From positions 62,001 to 126,000 of the forward strand of contig JAGYXB010001055.1 in assembly GCA_022495005.1 (NCBI GenBank): a stretch of DNA of 64,000 nucleotides, given 5' to 3'. Of the stretch, positions 23,958 through 36,614 are shown one piece after another. This DNA comes from Rhyacophila brunnea (taxonomy: Eukaryota > Arthropoda > Insecta > Trichoptera > Rhyacophilidae). The translations under genes and the position numbers were made by a program. Below the pieces are notes generated by a model. That model saw only the letters and a list, made by a program, of their open reading frames with translations. It was not told the DNA's origin and did not search any database. Position 1 is the stretch's first letter; each line of letters begins with the position of its first letter.

Positions 23958-24599
23958 CATAAAAGAAAAAAATGGTATTTTATTGCGCACCCACCAAATT
24001 TAAATTATTTACAAAACCTAAGTTTACAGTATGTAAGAAATAGTGGGTAAATTTTTTCAACACCATCATCACACGAAAAAGTTACTGTATTCCCCTTCGT
24101 TTCCTGTTTTTTTATTGTTGTATAGTTCTCTTTTCACCATCTTCAAAGATATTATATTTTACTATGTTATATTTTTATAAACTTGTATAGAATTAATAAA
24201 AATTGATTTAATTCAATGACGTATTCTCACTAAATAATCATTTCACCAGATTCTGCGCTGCTTATGGTATAATATTTACAAGTTTATTGTATTAAACATT
24301 AAATCATTATAATATTATTCGGTGCAATAAAAGAGAGAGGCTATTAAATAAGAAAATATTACAGATCCATATCAAATGTTCAAATATTATTCTACTGAAC
24401 AATTAAATTAATTCAGTTATAACAGAAAAAAAATCCTGGAAATATTTTTAAATTATGTAAAATATAAAAAGAAAATATGTAAAAAAAAATCTTGGAAATT
24501 TCAGGAAGCGAATCTCAATATTATATGAATTGGCACGATCCAAATTCAAATTAATTTCCGAATAGGATAGTAGTTATTAAAAAAAATATTACCAAGGTT
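23958..24599. other. AT-rich stretch without recognised feature
   Basis: No coding motif or repeat was matched. Confidence 0.45.
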
Positions 24600-25330
24600 T
24601 ATCATTTTCCTGTTAAGTATCTTCCCCTCTTTTCTTTTTTACGATTCTTCTCCTCGAAGGAGTATGGCTGTCGTCTACTAACGTCATTTTGAAGGCTCAT
24701 TGCTGCATGCCAACCAGTTAGGTTATTCATCCATACATTTGTATTTTCTTTTAATTTGAAAATTTACATCTGCTGTATTAATTTTGTTTTCCTCGAACAT
24801 ACTGCTCGATACTGCTTTTCGTCATAGTATGTCCATATTACTCCAACTTTAATTTATATGTAGTCTTAGGTACTGCTACATTCTTTCTTTTATATGGCAT
24901 TCTCATTTCGCACCTTATATATCCCGGGTATTGAATATTCTATGCTAGCACTACATCTCATAAGCCTTTGTTTTATTTTAGTTGTAGCCTGTGCAAATAT
25001 CCACATTCTACATCCGACATAATATGGAAATATAGTGAAAATATAATACCGAACACGGAGCAATATACATTTTGCAATTCGATATTAAATTTTCTTTTAT
25101 TTCTTAATAAAAACAACTCCGTACTTTTGAAACTCTAGATTTAATTTCTTGATAATGTTTCCATTGTTTTTTAAGCATATGAGCAAACTAAGATGTTTAT
25201 TTTTAAATCATCTTGATTGATTCTGGTTCTTTTTACTCACAATTATAAATTTGTTTTTCGCTGTATTCATTTTAGCCTTATTTTCTTGCTTAATGTCGGC
25301 AAGTTTATCTGCTATTAATATATCGAATAT
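24600..25330 (-). mobile_element. Heavily decayed RTE-like LINE, minus strand
   Basis: Minus-strand frames together give EIKSRVSKVRSCF, then the region equivalent to LYG-x-E-x-W, then ATTKIKQR, KTKAYEM, HRIFNTRDI and TGWHAAMSLQNDV. This is the order of blocks (EIxxRIxxAR, then LLYGxExWT, then RxEAFEMWxYRRILRISW) seen in RTE-like C-termini. Stops and frame changes are frequent. Boundaries are approximate. Confidence 0.55.
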
Positions 25331-28129
25331 TTTAATTATATACTAGCTGCCCAAAACTACGTACTCCCTATGAGAAAAAATATGGTGTAGTGAGATTTAC
25401 TATTTGGTAGTGAAAAATAAAATTGATATAATGGAAATTACAAATTTTTGTTTTTACATTACATTAGATTAGAATAATATTATATCGGTACACATTATGT
25501 AAATAAATTATTAACATTTAGCTTGTCCGTTATTTTGTTAGATGGCATTTCTTAAATCTTTGCTGGCCAAAAAACTGAATAAAAATTTATTATAATTCAA
25601 CAAAGAAATGGTATATTATAATTTCTGAGGGTTAAACTCTACTAACTCTACTGGGCCGATAATAACACCACATGCCTGCAGGAAAATGTGGATACTTTTA
25701 TTATACCACTAGACTGTAGTGTATTTTAATATCTTTAAAGCAGCTTGTTTAGCTTGCCCACTCCACATGCTATTTTGTAGATGGGATATTCGTTTGTTTT
25801 TTTAATCTCGTATAAAATGAGTTGGTACCCGTAGTATTTATACATGTGTTACAGTGTTTTTTTTCATCTTTTCTAAAATGTGTGGATATCAAAATAATTC
25901 GTTTTGAATTTGGAATGGTTACATATCGAAAAATACCCCTTGTGATTTTAGTATAATTATATGAAACTTTAAACGTAGCTTGCTTTTTTATACTTTTTTT
26001 GTGGGACGGTTCCTTTTTTGCTTAAAGCCATCTCACTATTATTGTTTTTAGTTTAATATATTTTTTGTTACTTGTACAAAAAAACTATTTATTCGTTAAA
26101 TAAAATACGGACGTAATGATTCAATAACATGTTTTTTCCATCAACTAGGGAAAGGTGCGAAAAAAAATTAAAAAGGTTTCTAATTAAATGTTGTACCTCT
26201 CTCAACAAAAGCCAGGACTCTCGCAGATTCAAAATGACCAATTCCAATAAATCCTTTTTATCAGAATCAGAGATTCATTAGAGGTTAGTCACTGCCATTA
26301 ATTACAGGTGAGACTGTGACATTCCGTTTGTCCCTTGAATTTATTACATACGCCATACCCTCGTCTAGGAAATGTTCTAACGTTCTGTTCTGTTCTTCCT
26401 TTTCTCTGTGTTTGTATTTTACTGAAAATTTCTAAGGATTTAAGTTCTTTCTGACCTACCCAAGGGGGTTAGGGTAGACGGTGGTCAGATATTTTAAACT
26501 CTATTCTAACATCTTTAAAATATTATTCATTAATCCAATATTTCAATCACAAGCCTATTCGCTTAGGTATATTTCAATTTATTGACATTCAGATGTCAAT
26601 TATTATAGATGATAATATCTTTATTCAACTATCGTCTTCAGATAATTGTTTAACCTTTTACATAATAATATACTATACTTTGGATCTGAAAATATATTAA
26701 CACTCCCGTGTCTGTTAATTAAACATTGATATGAATTCTGTGATTTTCATATTTCGACAATTCCTAGAATCATCATTAAAATATTATTATTTTAAAAATC
26801 GATAGCATTATTCAATAAATAGATATAATTGATAGATATCCGTCAGATATCATTTACCTGTTGGTTGGGCTATTTATGTTCCCATTCCACTCCTTATCTC
26901 CTCACCGACCTACTAATCCCCAGTGTTATTGTCACCAGACAATCAATAAGCAATTACGGATCATGAGAGACGGTGTTACAAGGAACATGGAGTTGCATCT
27001 CGACAGCGGACGTACGCGGGCTTCTAATAGCTTCTAGCAATTATGAGAAATATATATGAAAGTAAAATGTGAAATCAAGATAGTACATACAAATTATTAT
27101 AACCTGTAGACTGTAAGAATGTAGGTATATAAATACTAGTATATTTATAATAAATTTTTGGTGGCTTTTTGATCATTTTATAGATAAAAAAAATACCAAG
27201 TAATGATAATAAAGCCTCATTAGACTTATTTATGTTACCAAACTAGACATTTTCCTTTTAGTTAATGTAATATTGCCAATCTTGTACTGTAACCCAGTGT
27301 GATATCACCGGAACGAACGAAATTTTTTAGCATCATACGGTAATGTTACAATATGAGAATAATTTTAACACTTGGATCGACACGTGTTTTTCTGCCACTC
27401 GTCCATAGCGGCCACTTATATTATTATCTTTATTAAAACACATTTTTGCTATTTTCCATTATTGTTTCTGTTTATTCACATGTGAACAAATATTTATTAG
27501 ATTACAAACTCAAATATTTCAAAGTATTGAAATGTGTCACTAGTTTTTCATGTTATAATTTTACTTCAGAGTGAAATAATAAATCAGTTATTCATGATAT
27601 TGTACCTATTTATAGTGCCATAATATTTAAATTACTGTTGTAAGTTAGAGTATCGATTAAAATATCGAATCATCTCTACTTGAATGTCATGAATCTTGCT
27701 GGGAAATAGTGTATTATTTCAATGATTTTTTTACATCAATAATATCTGATAATATTTTTTGGACATACTTATTTCATAAGATAGAAATATAATGCGTTAC
27801 ATAGTTTTACATGAATCCCCTGACACATTATATCGATAACGTTAATAGTATAATAACATAATGAAATAGTTTCAATACATCATGAACCCGAAGTTGGAGA
27901 CTTCTATCGCAAGACATTTACAACGGTCTAAAGAAGGTTCTCAACTTTTTTTTTGACCCGCGCCCAAGATTAAAGATAGCATACGAAAACCCTCGATGGG
28001 AAAATGATAACACACATTCCATCTTACGCGTATATAATAGGAGCAATGACTGCGAAGATTTTCATGTCAGTATACTTTGTAGGTAAATAGGTACGTGCAG
28101 AAAATAATTTGTTTTCTGCTATTTGGATA
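25331..28129. other. Long AT-rich stretch without recognised gene
   Basis: No open frame with a recognisable motif and no repeat shared with the rest of the window was found. Isolated GC-richer patches occur near 26890-27020 and 27895-28030. Confidence 0.45.
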
Positions 28130-28137
28130 GTCAAGAA

Positions 28138-28813
28138 TTTAGGATCACAGGATTTCGGGATTTCAATCTGATAATCCCAGGATCCCGGGATTGGCATTTT
28201 TTTCCATTATTAATATAAAATTTTTATATTTACAAATAACATTGATAAAATCGATCAAAAATAAATCTAGTATAATTAATACTATTTAAGACATTTATTG
28301 TTAATATTGTATACGTTCAATCTTGGAAATACATAAGTAAATAATATTGTAATATAAGTAGTAGTTTGAATTTAATATGAGATTGCTGTTTCTAATAGTA
28401 AAGATTTAATGAATGGGTTAGCGAGATTTAAAATAGTAAAGCAAATCATGGTGTACTTATGGGCTTTTCGCTTCATAAATCTAATTAGTCAGCCAAATAT
28501 GAAACTGCCGTAAAACGTATGAGATCATGGTGGAATTACTTTGTTAATAGTGCGAAGCATTGTTTTTTTCCAGTCTTTCTCGTTTTTATTAATTTATGTG
28601 AAAAAATAAAATGAATCGGCAACTTACACATGGGTATAAATCAAACTTCATTCAAACTCAGATTATTTCTAATGTAGTTATTTGTTATTAAAAGTATTTT
28701 TTCTGTTATATATTTTGTTTTTATTTTATTTTCCATGAAAATTGATTATGTTTATCAATCACGGGATTCATAGGTATCGAAAATAGCTCGGTATCCCGGG
28801 ATTGGAATCCCTA
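28138..28813. mobile_element. hAT-type MITE (family TAGGGAATCC), copy 2
   Basis: The body matches copies at 8620 and 58467 (TGAATGGGTTAGCGAG, TAATTAGTCAGCCAAAT, AATCGGCAACTTACACAT). The right end is intact, GGGATTGGAATCCCTA. The left end is eroded (TTTAGGATCACAGG). The candidate 8-bp flanks GTCAAGAA and GTCAGGAT agree at six positions, so this looks older than the other copies. Confidence 0.85.
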
Positions 28814-28821
28814 GTCAGGAT

Positions 28822-29271
28822 TATAAATACCATTACCTTATAATATGTGTATTCTAAGCTTTGCTTGGCTTAAAATGTGCAAGGGCTATTTATTAAATAT
28901 ATCACTTGGTAGAACTTTTATTGGTTAACGAATTTTGTTCGTTCTATCTTTGGGAATAACTAGATTCTGACAGTGAAGAACTAGGGATCGAGAAGAGTGT
29001 TAAAAACTAAGGGAGACCTTCGTTTAATTGTGAATTGACTCCGACTGTTGATAATATATTATGTTTACTGTTTAGATACAATATAGCAAGGATCCAATGA
29101 TTAACACCAATTATTAATCATATTAAAAATAGCCTATTTAGGTACATCCACAAGGTAATTCGTTAATAATAAATATCGTTCGATATAGAAATATATATTC
29201 TGTATAATTCATAAAAAAATCTTTAATGTGTCATAAAATTGAATAAACCTTTCTGGCATCAATCTTTTTAA
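28822..29271. other. AT-rich stretch without recognised feature
   Basis: No coding motif or repeat was matched. Confidence 0.45.
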
Positions 29272-29635
29272 TTAACTATTTTTTTATTCAACAAATAATT
29301 CAAAAGATTTAAGAATGTAACATTCTAATTATTGAATATACATAACTCTGAAACGCCTCTGAGAAAATTTTGATAGCGCTTCAGTGAGTATTAAAAGCCA
29401 ATTTGTCGCAATTAAGTATGGCTCCTTTAGCATAGTGGTATATGTGCGTGGGCGCGATACCCGAGAGATGCAGGTTCGATCCTGCGAGGTGTCTTACTTT
29501 TTCAAAAAGATTTTTTCTATTGATTATAAGTTATAATATATTTTCTCAGAAGTGTTTTCAGAATTATGTACGTTTATTAATCTTTTTATTGAACTGCTCA
29601 ATTTCATTGTGTTATTTTTTTATTATTTAATAGAT
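29272..29635 (+). mobile_element. Inverted-repeat element with tRNA-like module (S1)
   Basis: The left arm (about 29272-29365) contains TTATTCAACAAATAATTC, GAATGTAACATTCTAA and ACGCCTCTGAGAAAAT. The right arm (about 29541-29635) is its diverged inverted copy (TTCTCAGAAGTGTTTTCAG, then TTATTTTTTTATTATTTAATAG). A tRNA-like module lies between them at 29420-29493. The left arm is shared with elements at 34205 and 62424. The class is unknown: the arms look like a foldback or MITE and the module looks like a SINE head. Confidence 0.65.
29420..29493 (+). other. tRNA-like sequence inside element S1
   Basis: It carries an A-box-like TTTAGCATAGTGGTA and a clear B-box GGTTCGATCCTG, with a T-stem (TGCAGG...CCTGC). 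The 5' end GGCTCCT and 3' end do not pair well as an acceptor stem, and the anticodon arm lacks the invariant T33. It is therefore a tRNA-derived repeat module, not a functional tRNA gene. Confidence 0.7.
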
Positions 29636-31334
29636 ACTGAGCATACACAATAATTAAAAATATTATATTTCTTATAATAGAAAATACATTATTTTTAAGC
29701 ATCTTTACATTAATTGATCAGAAAAGGCGATCGCCTCTTGATTGGCGGAATTTAAATAACTTCAGTTACAACGAAGTTTTGAGAAATAATTCACATGAAT
29801 CATAAAAAAACCCGGAAAGTTAAAGATGTGAGTGCAAGTAGGAATGTTTCTGAAGTTTTTCAAAAATATATATTTTTATTCAACTAAATCAATACTGCCT
29901 TAAAATTTAAATGTGCAATAACTTCAAACGCCATTATATTTATATTATATATAAAAAATAAATATTGAACTATGGTATAAATATAATGGTCTATCTTATT
30001 GCGGAATTGATCTTTTTTTTTTGTATGCACTATAAAAACTTTTTTTTTAAATAATTAAAGTTAATAAAATGTATGTCTCTCTTTATTAAAAGAGCTAACA
30101 CTTTTACGATAAATAGCTCTAATCAATAAAGGGCTTCACAATATAATATATACCTATATATTTTAATGGCACTGATGGTGCGTGAACTAAATACAGCTAC
30201 AATATTTTATTGGAGAGATATGACGTCACGTTTTAGATAGATTAACTCACGGTTTAATCTTCTCTGAAACCCGTTGTAAGCCCAATGATTTACGGCCGGC
30301 ATTGACGGTCGCTAAACCCCGGAATAGTTGAGCCAATACTTTTTTTGGCCCACAAATCTACGGATTATGTCCCGGCGACACTTTGTTAACGAGAGGCCAC
30401 GGCAATAATAATCCTTAAATCGGAACTGTTCAATTGCATCGCTTTGGATTAATTCCTATGGGTATTGGGTGAGTCATTGGTGCGTGTAGAAAAGAATACA
30501 CCAAGTATTATTAATACTAATCCTAAAACTTATTCTTACCACCATTTCACAGGCAGCGAAAATTATCGCACGATACAAAATCGTACGACCACAGTGTACT
30601 GACGTGTATATGAAAAATGGTCGTACGACTTTAAATTTTGCGAAATATTCGTTCCGTGTGAAACAAAAGTTATAGTATCGATTATTACAGAGATTATAAT
30701 AGACTTATAAAGTATTATAAGACTTACGCAATGCCACAATCTAACATTATATTAAACAAAACACTAATAATATAATACAGTTTTCAACATTTCGTAGTAA
30801 GAAAGCCTGTTATTTACGAAATATCTAAAACATGATCAAATAAACTATTTCACAGCAGATACGATAATATGTATGTAACCGCAATGGATAAGTTCAACTT
30901 ATCTTAGACATGGGTCTCATCTTCAAATCCCTGGCCTGCAAAATCTACATGTTGTTATTTAATGGGTGTTTGGATCTAGAGCATGGATCTAATAGATTGA
31001 CCAAGTGGCCAACGTGCATTTCTTTAAAGAAACCCTTTCGTGAGGCTACTTAGATCAAGATCGGAATATAAACACACTGATAATAATGTAAATTAATTCA
31101 ATGATACTGTCGCGAATGTGATTTAATACAACCACTGAAGGTATGAGAGTTATAACACTATAATAGACTTATAGAGTATAATATCACATTGAAGTGAAAA
31201 CGAGTAGGTAATAGAATATTATATCATAGGTCATTTGGGCGTGGAATACTTTGGCATGAAATCAGGGCTTTTTTATGTCTGAATACAGTTTAGTCTATAA
31301 AAATATCGAAATATATTTTTTTAATTAATGTTAA
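29636..31334. other. Stretch with one GC-richer noncoding block
   Basis: The block at 30240-30480 is clearly richer in GC than its surroundings (for example ACGGCCGGCATTGACGG) but has stops in all frames. Apart from it and the small foldback at 30543-30662, nothing is recognised. Confidence 0.45.
30543..30662. repeat. Small foldback element
   Basis: TCGTACGACCA (30581-30591) is exactly inverted at 30618-30628. Weaker complementarity continues outward to TTTCACAGG on the left and CCGTGTGAAA on the right, giving arms of about 45-50 bp. Confidence 0.65.
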
Positions 31335-31512
31335 ATATAAGTATACAAGGTTTTATGAATGTATGATACTTTATTATAGAATTCACATTATTTAGAAAAA
31401 CCTCAGTAACATACATTAGAAAAAAAATCTTGAAACAAGTTGGACTGAGTGAGACTCGAAGTCACATCTTTCAGTTTCTGGGTGAGTGCTTTGGCCTCTA
31501 AGCTATCGCAAT
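31335..31512 (-). mobile_element. Partial tRNA-bearing element (S5)
   Basis: A tRNA-like module on the minus strand (31441-31510) has GCGATAGCTTAGAGGC as A-box region and GACTTCGAGTCTC as B-box region. Outside it lies ACCTCAGTAACATACATTAG, matching the arm of the element at 62424 (ACCTCAGACATATACCCACT). Only one arm is recognised. The short 98-codon open frame starting at 31486 overlaps this and the next repeat and is not considered a gene. Confidence 0.55.
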
Positions 31513-31604
31513 GTATTACATTGTGTGCATCAGTGTATTCATGTGTGTTTATATTGTGTTTATATTAGTTTGTTTTTACCGGAAGATTCGCTACTATCGT
31601 TCTA

Positions 31605-31785
31605 CTGCGCAGGCGCAGATATTGCACGGTCCAATTGTCGCGTGAAAATTCAGATCCCTCTCAACTTTTCTGATTCATTCATGCAATCTTGCAATTTGCA
31701 CGTCAATACGTGTTTACACGTGCATTTTTTTGTTATGGCCGCGATAATACGTACTGTCAGCAGGAAATCCATGCACGTATAAATG
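31605..31785 (+). repeat. Unclassified 160-bp repeat, copy 1
   Basis: CCAATTGTCGCGTGAAAATT, GCAATCTTGCAATTT, CACGTGCATTTTT, GGCCGCGATAAT and AAATCCATGCACGT are all shared in order with 37990-38165 on the same strand. The core contains ACGTGTTTACACGT, a short hairpin. It has no tRNA-like head, no clear inverted ends and no tail. Confidence 0.8.
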
Positions 31786-32094
31786 GGGTATAATGATGGA
31801 ACGATTTAATTTCTAAATGAATCCAAAAAAATAGCTACTTCTATCAATAATCAAATATCGATATATAAATTATTTATATATAATAGAATATATATACATT
31901 CGTTTGACATAGCTTTAACTGAATCAATGATCAAAAAAAAATCAGCTTCGATTCAGGGATATTAATTATCTGTCATTCAAAGAATTTATATTATTGAAGC
32001 TATACTTCTTTAAGCGCGTTTGGAAAATCGGATCAGAGTGTATTTTTGGCGTGTGACATGTATCACATAATTTATTTTTTCACACAAAAATAAA

Positions 32095-32167
32095 CGCACT
32101 CGATTGGATTCGAACCACCGATTGTTCGGTTATCGGCCGAACGTACTACCATTACGCCACAGTATGA
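32095..32167 (-). other. tRNA-like sequence or tRNA pseudogene
   Basis: The minus strand has the A-box TGGCGTAATGGTAG, an anticodon arm TTCGG-CCGATAA-CCGAA with a 7-nt loop, and the B-box GGTTCGAATCC. The loop would place GAT as anticodon, but T33 is C. The acceptor stem pairs poorly and the T-stem has a mismatch. I read this as a decayed tRNA copy or SINE head. Confidence 0.6.
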
Positions 32168-33224
32168 TACTCCAATCGCGACGATTATACAGTATAATAT
32201 TATAGTTTAGAATTGTTCCGTTGCCTAGGCAGCGAATTTATTAATGTCGGCCATTTGCAATTCCTTACGTAAACAAACTATTAAACGTCATAGTGGCAGT
32301 TGTCACTTTAAAAATAAAAATAACGATAAATAATTATATAATTTAGTAATATAAGTTAAAGTGTACAGAAATAAACCAACGGCGTTCCAATAAGATTTTT
32401 CTTGAGTGTGTAATTTAATAAGATAATTAAGAGCTAGTTGAAGATTCTATGTTATCACAAGTTTTGTTTTTGTTTTGTTACGCCAAAAAGTATAACTTCT
32501 AACGCGTGAAGTAAACACACCGATTTTTTATCTATTGAACGTTTTATATGCGATTTAAAGTGTCTAAAAACATTTCGATTTTCACCAACGTTTACCATTT
32601 AATATAACGTAAAAAATGTGTATAGTTTTGATCCACCCAATACCCCACACACATACCTTCCTACAACAATATTATATTTGGGAAGTTCAAGAAAGTATTC
32701 GGATAAACCATTCTGCCGGTTTTTACAACTTGTGGCCCAATTCAGTGTTTTATCTATCCAAACAAACTAAGTAATTGGTCAATATATACTGTAAACTCGT
32801 ATACAATTATTGTGGAAACTATTTGGCACGATAATTAATTGTAGTTGTTTCTAGAGCATATAAATTGAAACCATATATATTACATTTAATACAGACAGGT
32901 GAGGAGATGGTGATTTAAAGATTCAAATAGATAATACCTACGGCCGTTTTATTCGTTTAACCTTAACATATAAATTAAGTCGTACATCTTGATGCAATCC
33001 TGGTGAATGGATAGATTGTATCGATTCAAATCTAGTGTTTATTTATGTAAGTAACTGTCGTGTCCTATTTTCAATTCGAATTCAGTTTGTACTATTCAAA
33101 TGTCGTATTATACTACTACCAGCGTAAAGATGTTGAACAAACTTTTCTTTTGCCGGTGGAGCTTTTTGTAGTTACCTGAGTAAAATCGTTGAAACATGCT
33201 CTCGATTATCTTACATTTGTGTCA
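32168..33224. other. AT-rich stretch without recognised feature
   Basis: No coding motif or repeat was matched. Confidence 0.45.
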
Positions 33225-33630
33225 TTTTACAACGTTTTTCTTAGCTCGGGTTCTTATTTGTCTGGTGGTTCTTTGTCCGCTACAAATCTTGCAATCGATT
33301 TTTAACTAACTTCCCGACATTTGAAACTTTTAAAATATATCAGAACACGATGCCAATGCATTTTTAATAGTTTTAGCCATCTTTAAGTAGAATTGAATTA
33401 ATTTTCAGTTAATTCTGTTTTGTATGAAAAGTTATTTCGACACCATTATTGGTTGCTAGGGGTCTGCGGTCCTAGCAACTAAATTATTAATATATACGTG
33501 TGTTACTATGGAAATCAATACGACATGTAAAGTACAATTTTTTTTGATCGTGTAAGCTAGTCAAGTCAAGTTTATATGGTTCAACAGAATTTAAATACGT
33601 TGTATATAAAAAGTTCTTTTTATCTTGTAA
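33225..33630 (-). repeat. Unclassified dispersed repeat, copy C (inverted)
   Basis: This is the reverse complement of copies A and B. It runs from TTTTACAACGTTTTTCTTAG to AGTTCTTTTTATCTTGTAA and includes GGTTGCTAGGGG and CCTAGCAACT. It is about 30 bp shorter than the other copies. Confidence 0.85.
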
Positions 33631-34204
33631 TTATTTGTATATAACTTTAAAGAACTGCTACTCTTTTTTTCACAGTATATGAAAATTACTAGACCACTAG
33701 TCTTAGTTTGGTTTCAATTTCATATGTCCAGTTTCTAACTGGATATAAGAAGATTTTTTTCAGCACCTTACCAGTCGAATTTAAATAGCAGCATAATGAA
33801 ATACTGTCAAATGGTTACCTTTTTATCTAGACTTAAGTTTGACTAAAGATAAAAAGAAGACAAAATACCAGCGTGTAGTAAGTATTTAATATTAATTGCG
33901 GATCGCTTCTAAACTTTGACTTGTACAACGATGTTAAACTTCTTCAAAGCTACAAAAATCGCTGAAGGCAATTTCAGTTGATTGTAACAACATGCAAGAT
34001 TATCCCGAAGATTTCTATGAAATAGGACGGTTAACCACCATTTTCTATCTTATATACAAGGTTTTCTTTAACATCTTTGGGTTTGTAACACTCTAATGCC
34101 TAATACAATTTTTACACGGTGACCATTTTAATCACCATGTTGGATATCTCATCCTAAGGACTTCCAAGAACGTTTTAAAGCTTTTTTTTAAATCCATCAA
34201 TCCA
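33631..34204. other. AT-rich stretch without recognised feature
   Basis: No coding motif or repeat was matched. Confidence 0.45.
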
Positions 34205-34625
34205 AAATATATGATTAACTATTTTTTAATATTCAACGAATAATTCACATGATTTAAGAATGTAATATTCTTTTTATTGAACATAATATATAATTTTCAA
34301 AACACTTCTGAGAAAATATATATATAAAAACCTTGGAGTGATCCGTGACGTTGGTTAGTTATTAAAGAAATTACCTACTTTGATTTAAAAATGCAGAAGC
34401 CGATCAGAAATAGTAACTCAATTTGGAAAGCGTTTCAGAGAGTATTGTAAAGACCATTAGTTAAAATTTATCGCAATTAAATAGGATGCCTATAAAATTG
34501 TGTGTGGGCGCGAAACCTGAGAGGCGCAGGTTTAATTCCTGCTGGGTGTTTTTCTATAGGTTATATATTTTCTCATTAAAAATTATATATTATGTTCAAA
34601 ATATATGAGTTGACACCTAACTTGC
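34205..34625 (+). mobile_element. Inverted-repeat element with tRNA-like module (S2)
   Basis: The left arm matches S1 (ATTCAACGAATAATTCAC, GATTTAAGAATGTAATATTC, CACTTCTGAGAAAATAT). After an extra segment of about 100 bp, both copies share TTTCAG-GAGTATT and TATCGCAATTAA. They then share a decayed tRNA-like module at 34484-34551, with GTGGGCGCGAAACC and B-box relic GGTTTAATTCCTG. The right arm is short or eroded. Confidence 0.6.
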
Positions 34626-36498
34626 ATACACTAAAATAATTTGTGTGTGTGTGTACGAAGTTCAGTGCTTCTTCAAAAAATGCAGCTTTTTTTACTTACT
34701 TATGCAACTATTTATAGGTAACCAAGTCAGATGCAACGTCCTGCTTTATATTATGTGATCTAAGACTTGAATATGGTCTGACAAAGTAAAACCGATTATC
34801 CAACATAGATTATTTAAAACTCAATATGGAGTTGGCTTGAATGGTACCATAATTTTCTATAATGAATCTTTAGAATGCAAACGTTAAAAATGCTACATTT
34901 ATTATGCTTAGAAAAGTAAGTCCAAATAATATTATGTAGATAAATAATTATTATTGGTAAATATCATATTCTTTTTGAATTTATCTACGTCTTATTCATT
35001 GTTTTGCGTGCAAAGTAAAACTAAAATAGCTTCAGAGCGTATTCTCTTTCATCTTTTCTCAAATGTCGAGTGGAAAATGTCGCATTTTCCTTTCAGATTT
35101 CTCGTCAAAATTCATATCTTCCATGGCGCAGCAAATGTCTTTTAACTCTCTGTTGAATGATAATTTAAACAGCGGTGTCTTTTCGTTACTTGAATTGGAG
35201 GGGAAATTTTTAATATATTATAATATAGGTACCAATTTTACGCCATATAAAACATTATTTAAGGTGATGTCTCTATGTAAAGTTGTTATCGAAAAATAGC
35301 TAGAAAAGTTTATTAATCGGTAAATATATATTCAAAAGTAATGAGAAAAATAAAATAAAAAAATTAAGATGTATCGTGGAGTTCTATATACCAAAAATAC
35401 GTGTCAAATTCGGTACATTTCTATCGGGTGGTAAGAATGAATGACATAAGATTTATTATCAAAATTACGATAAAAATGTACGTAAATCTATTACCTAGGG
35501 AAACGCTAAACGTTAATTGGAATTTATTATATCCTTATATCTTTTTTTTCAAATTTAAAAAACATCGATTTAGAGGTTAGAAAGCATGCAATTAAAATCG
35601 AAACATCTCGGTTCAGACATAATTTATCGCAAAAAACGCTTAGCGTTTCTATTAAAAATAATATTTATTAATTTTTAGGCTAGTTATTTAAATTTAATCT
35701 TGTATTTTTGTATATTAACGAATCGATTGTAAATAAAATGAATATTTGACAAGACTTTATCGACATATGCTGCTAACGCGGAAATAAATCGAACTATTTT
35801 TGAAACAGTACTTGCATAGATTAAAAAATACATACACACACACATACATTGAAAATAAAGGTTCGCCAGGTACGAAGACAAAAACTGTGTTAATTCTGCT
35901 GTCAATAATTTTTGTTTGCGATATTGGAGCATATGTCAATGGACTAGATATATCAACCTCCACTTTCTGAAATAGTGTTGTGTAATTATTTCAGATATTT
36001 ATTACTGTTTTGACGTACCTACCTTTTATAAAGCGATTTTAAAATAAATATAGTTTCATAATAATATAAAGAAAGCATACGAGCGAAAATGCCTAAGATA
36101 CTTTTGACACACATCAAATTTAATCTTTGTCTAGTAACTGTACAATTTATCCATATTTATGTTAAGTGTTTAAAATGTTATAAGTAAAAAAAAATCGTCT
36201 ATTCACGTGGTAGTCGCGAAAATTATGAACAATATACAATGTTAAAAATAATAAGAATTGTTAAAATTTCTAGTCACAATATTATTCAAAGACAAATTAA
36301 CCTTGCACTTACTTCAAATTCTAAATTTTTTTTCTTACGTTTTACAATTTTTTTTTAATTTGTCACTTATTTTGTCCTTGGGTTTGCTTATCAAGATTTG
36401 TTCGCATGTTTATTTACGTTTTTTCTTACCTCCAACTTCTTTTTTATTCAATTCGTTGCGTGTCTTACTTTATTCTTATCTCAGATATAGTTAGTTAG
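34626..36498. other. AT-rich stretch with short dinucleotide runs
   Basis: A short (GT)n lies near 34642-34653 and a short (CA)n near 35833-35843. Overlapping short open frames at 34954-35299 and 35684-35963 have no family motifs. Confidence 0.45.
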
Positions 36499-36530
36499 TT
36501 AATACAAACCGTCCACTCTGTGGAGGCCCA
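36499..36530. repeat. 32-bp word repeated inverted near 63780
   Basis: GTTAATACAAACCGTCCACT followed by CTGTGGAGGCC matches, on the opposite strand, GGCCTCCACAGAATGGAGG and TTGTATTAAC at about 63778-63807. Both could be relics of a longer unrecognised repeat. Confidence 0.55.
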
Positions 36531-36614
36531 TATGAACCCATTAGGACCGGACATGGTTGAAACGAAATGAATTGGGATGTCTATATAATATCGACATTGT
36601 CATAATTATAACTA

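Noticed and set aside
31486..31782. A 98-codon open frame with a hydrophobic start
   Set aside because: It spans a tRNA-like module and the 160-bp repeat. The second repeat copy at 37990 does not keep this frame open.
32095..32167. Functional tRNA-Ile gene
   Set aside because: The acceptor stem pairs poorly, position 33 is not T and the T-stem has a mismatch.
34954..35299. Two overlapping open frames of 63 and 78 codons
   Set aside because: They overlap in different frames with no motif, promoter or repeat support.
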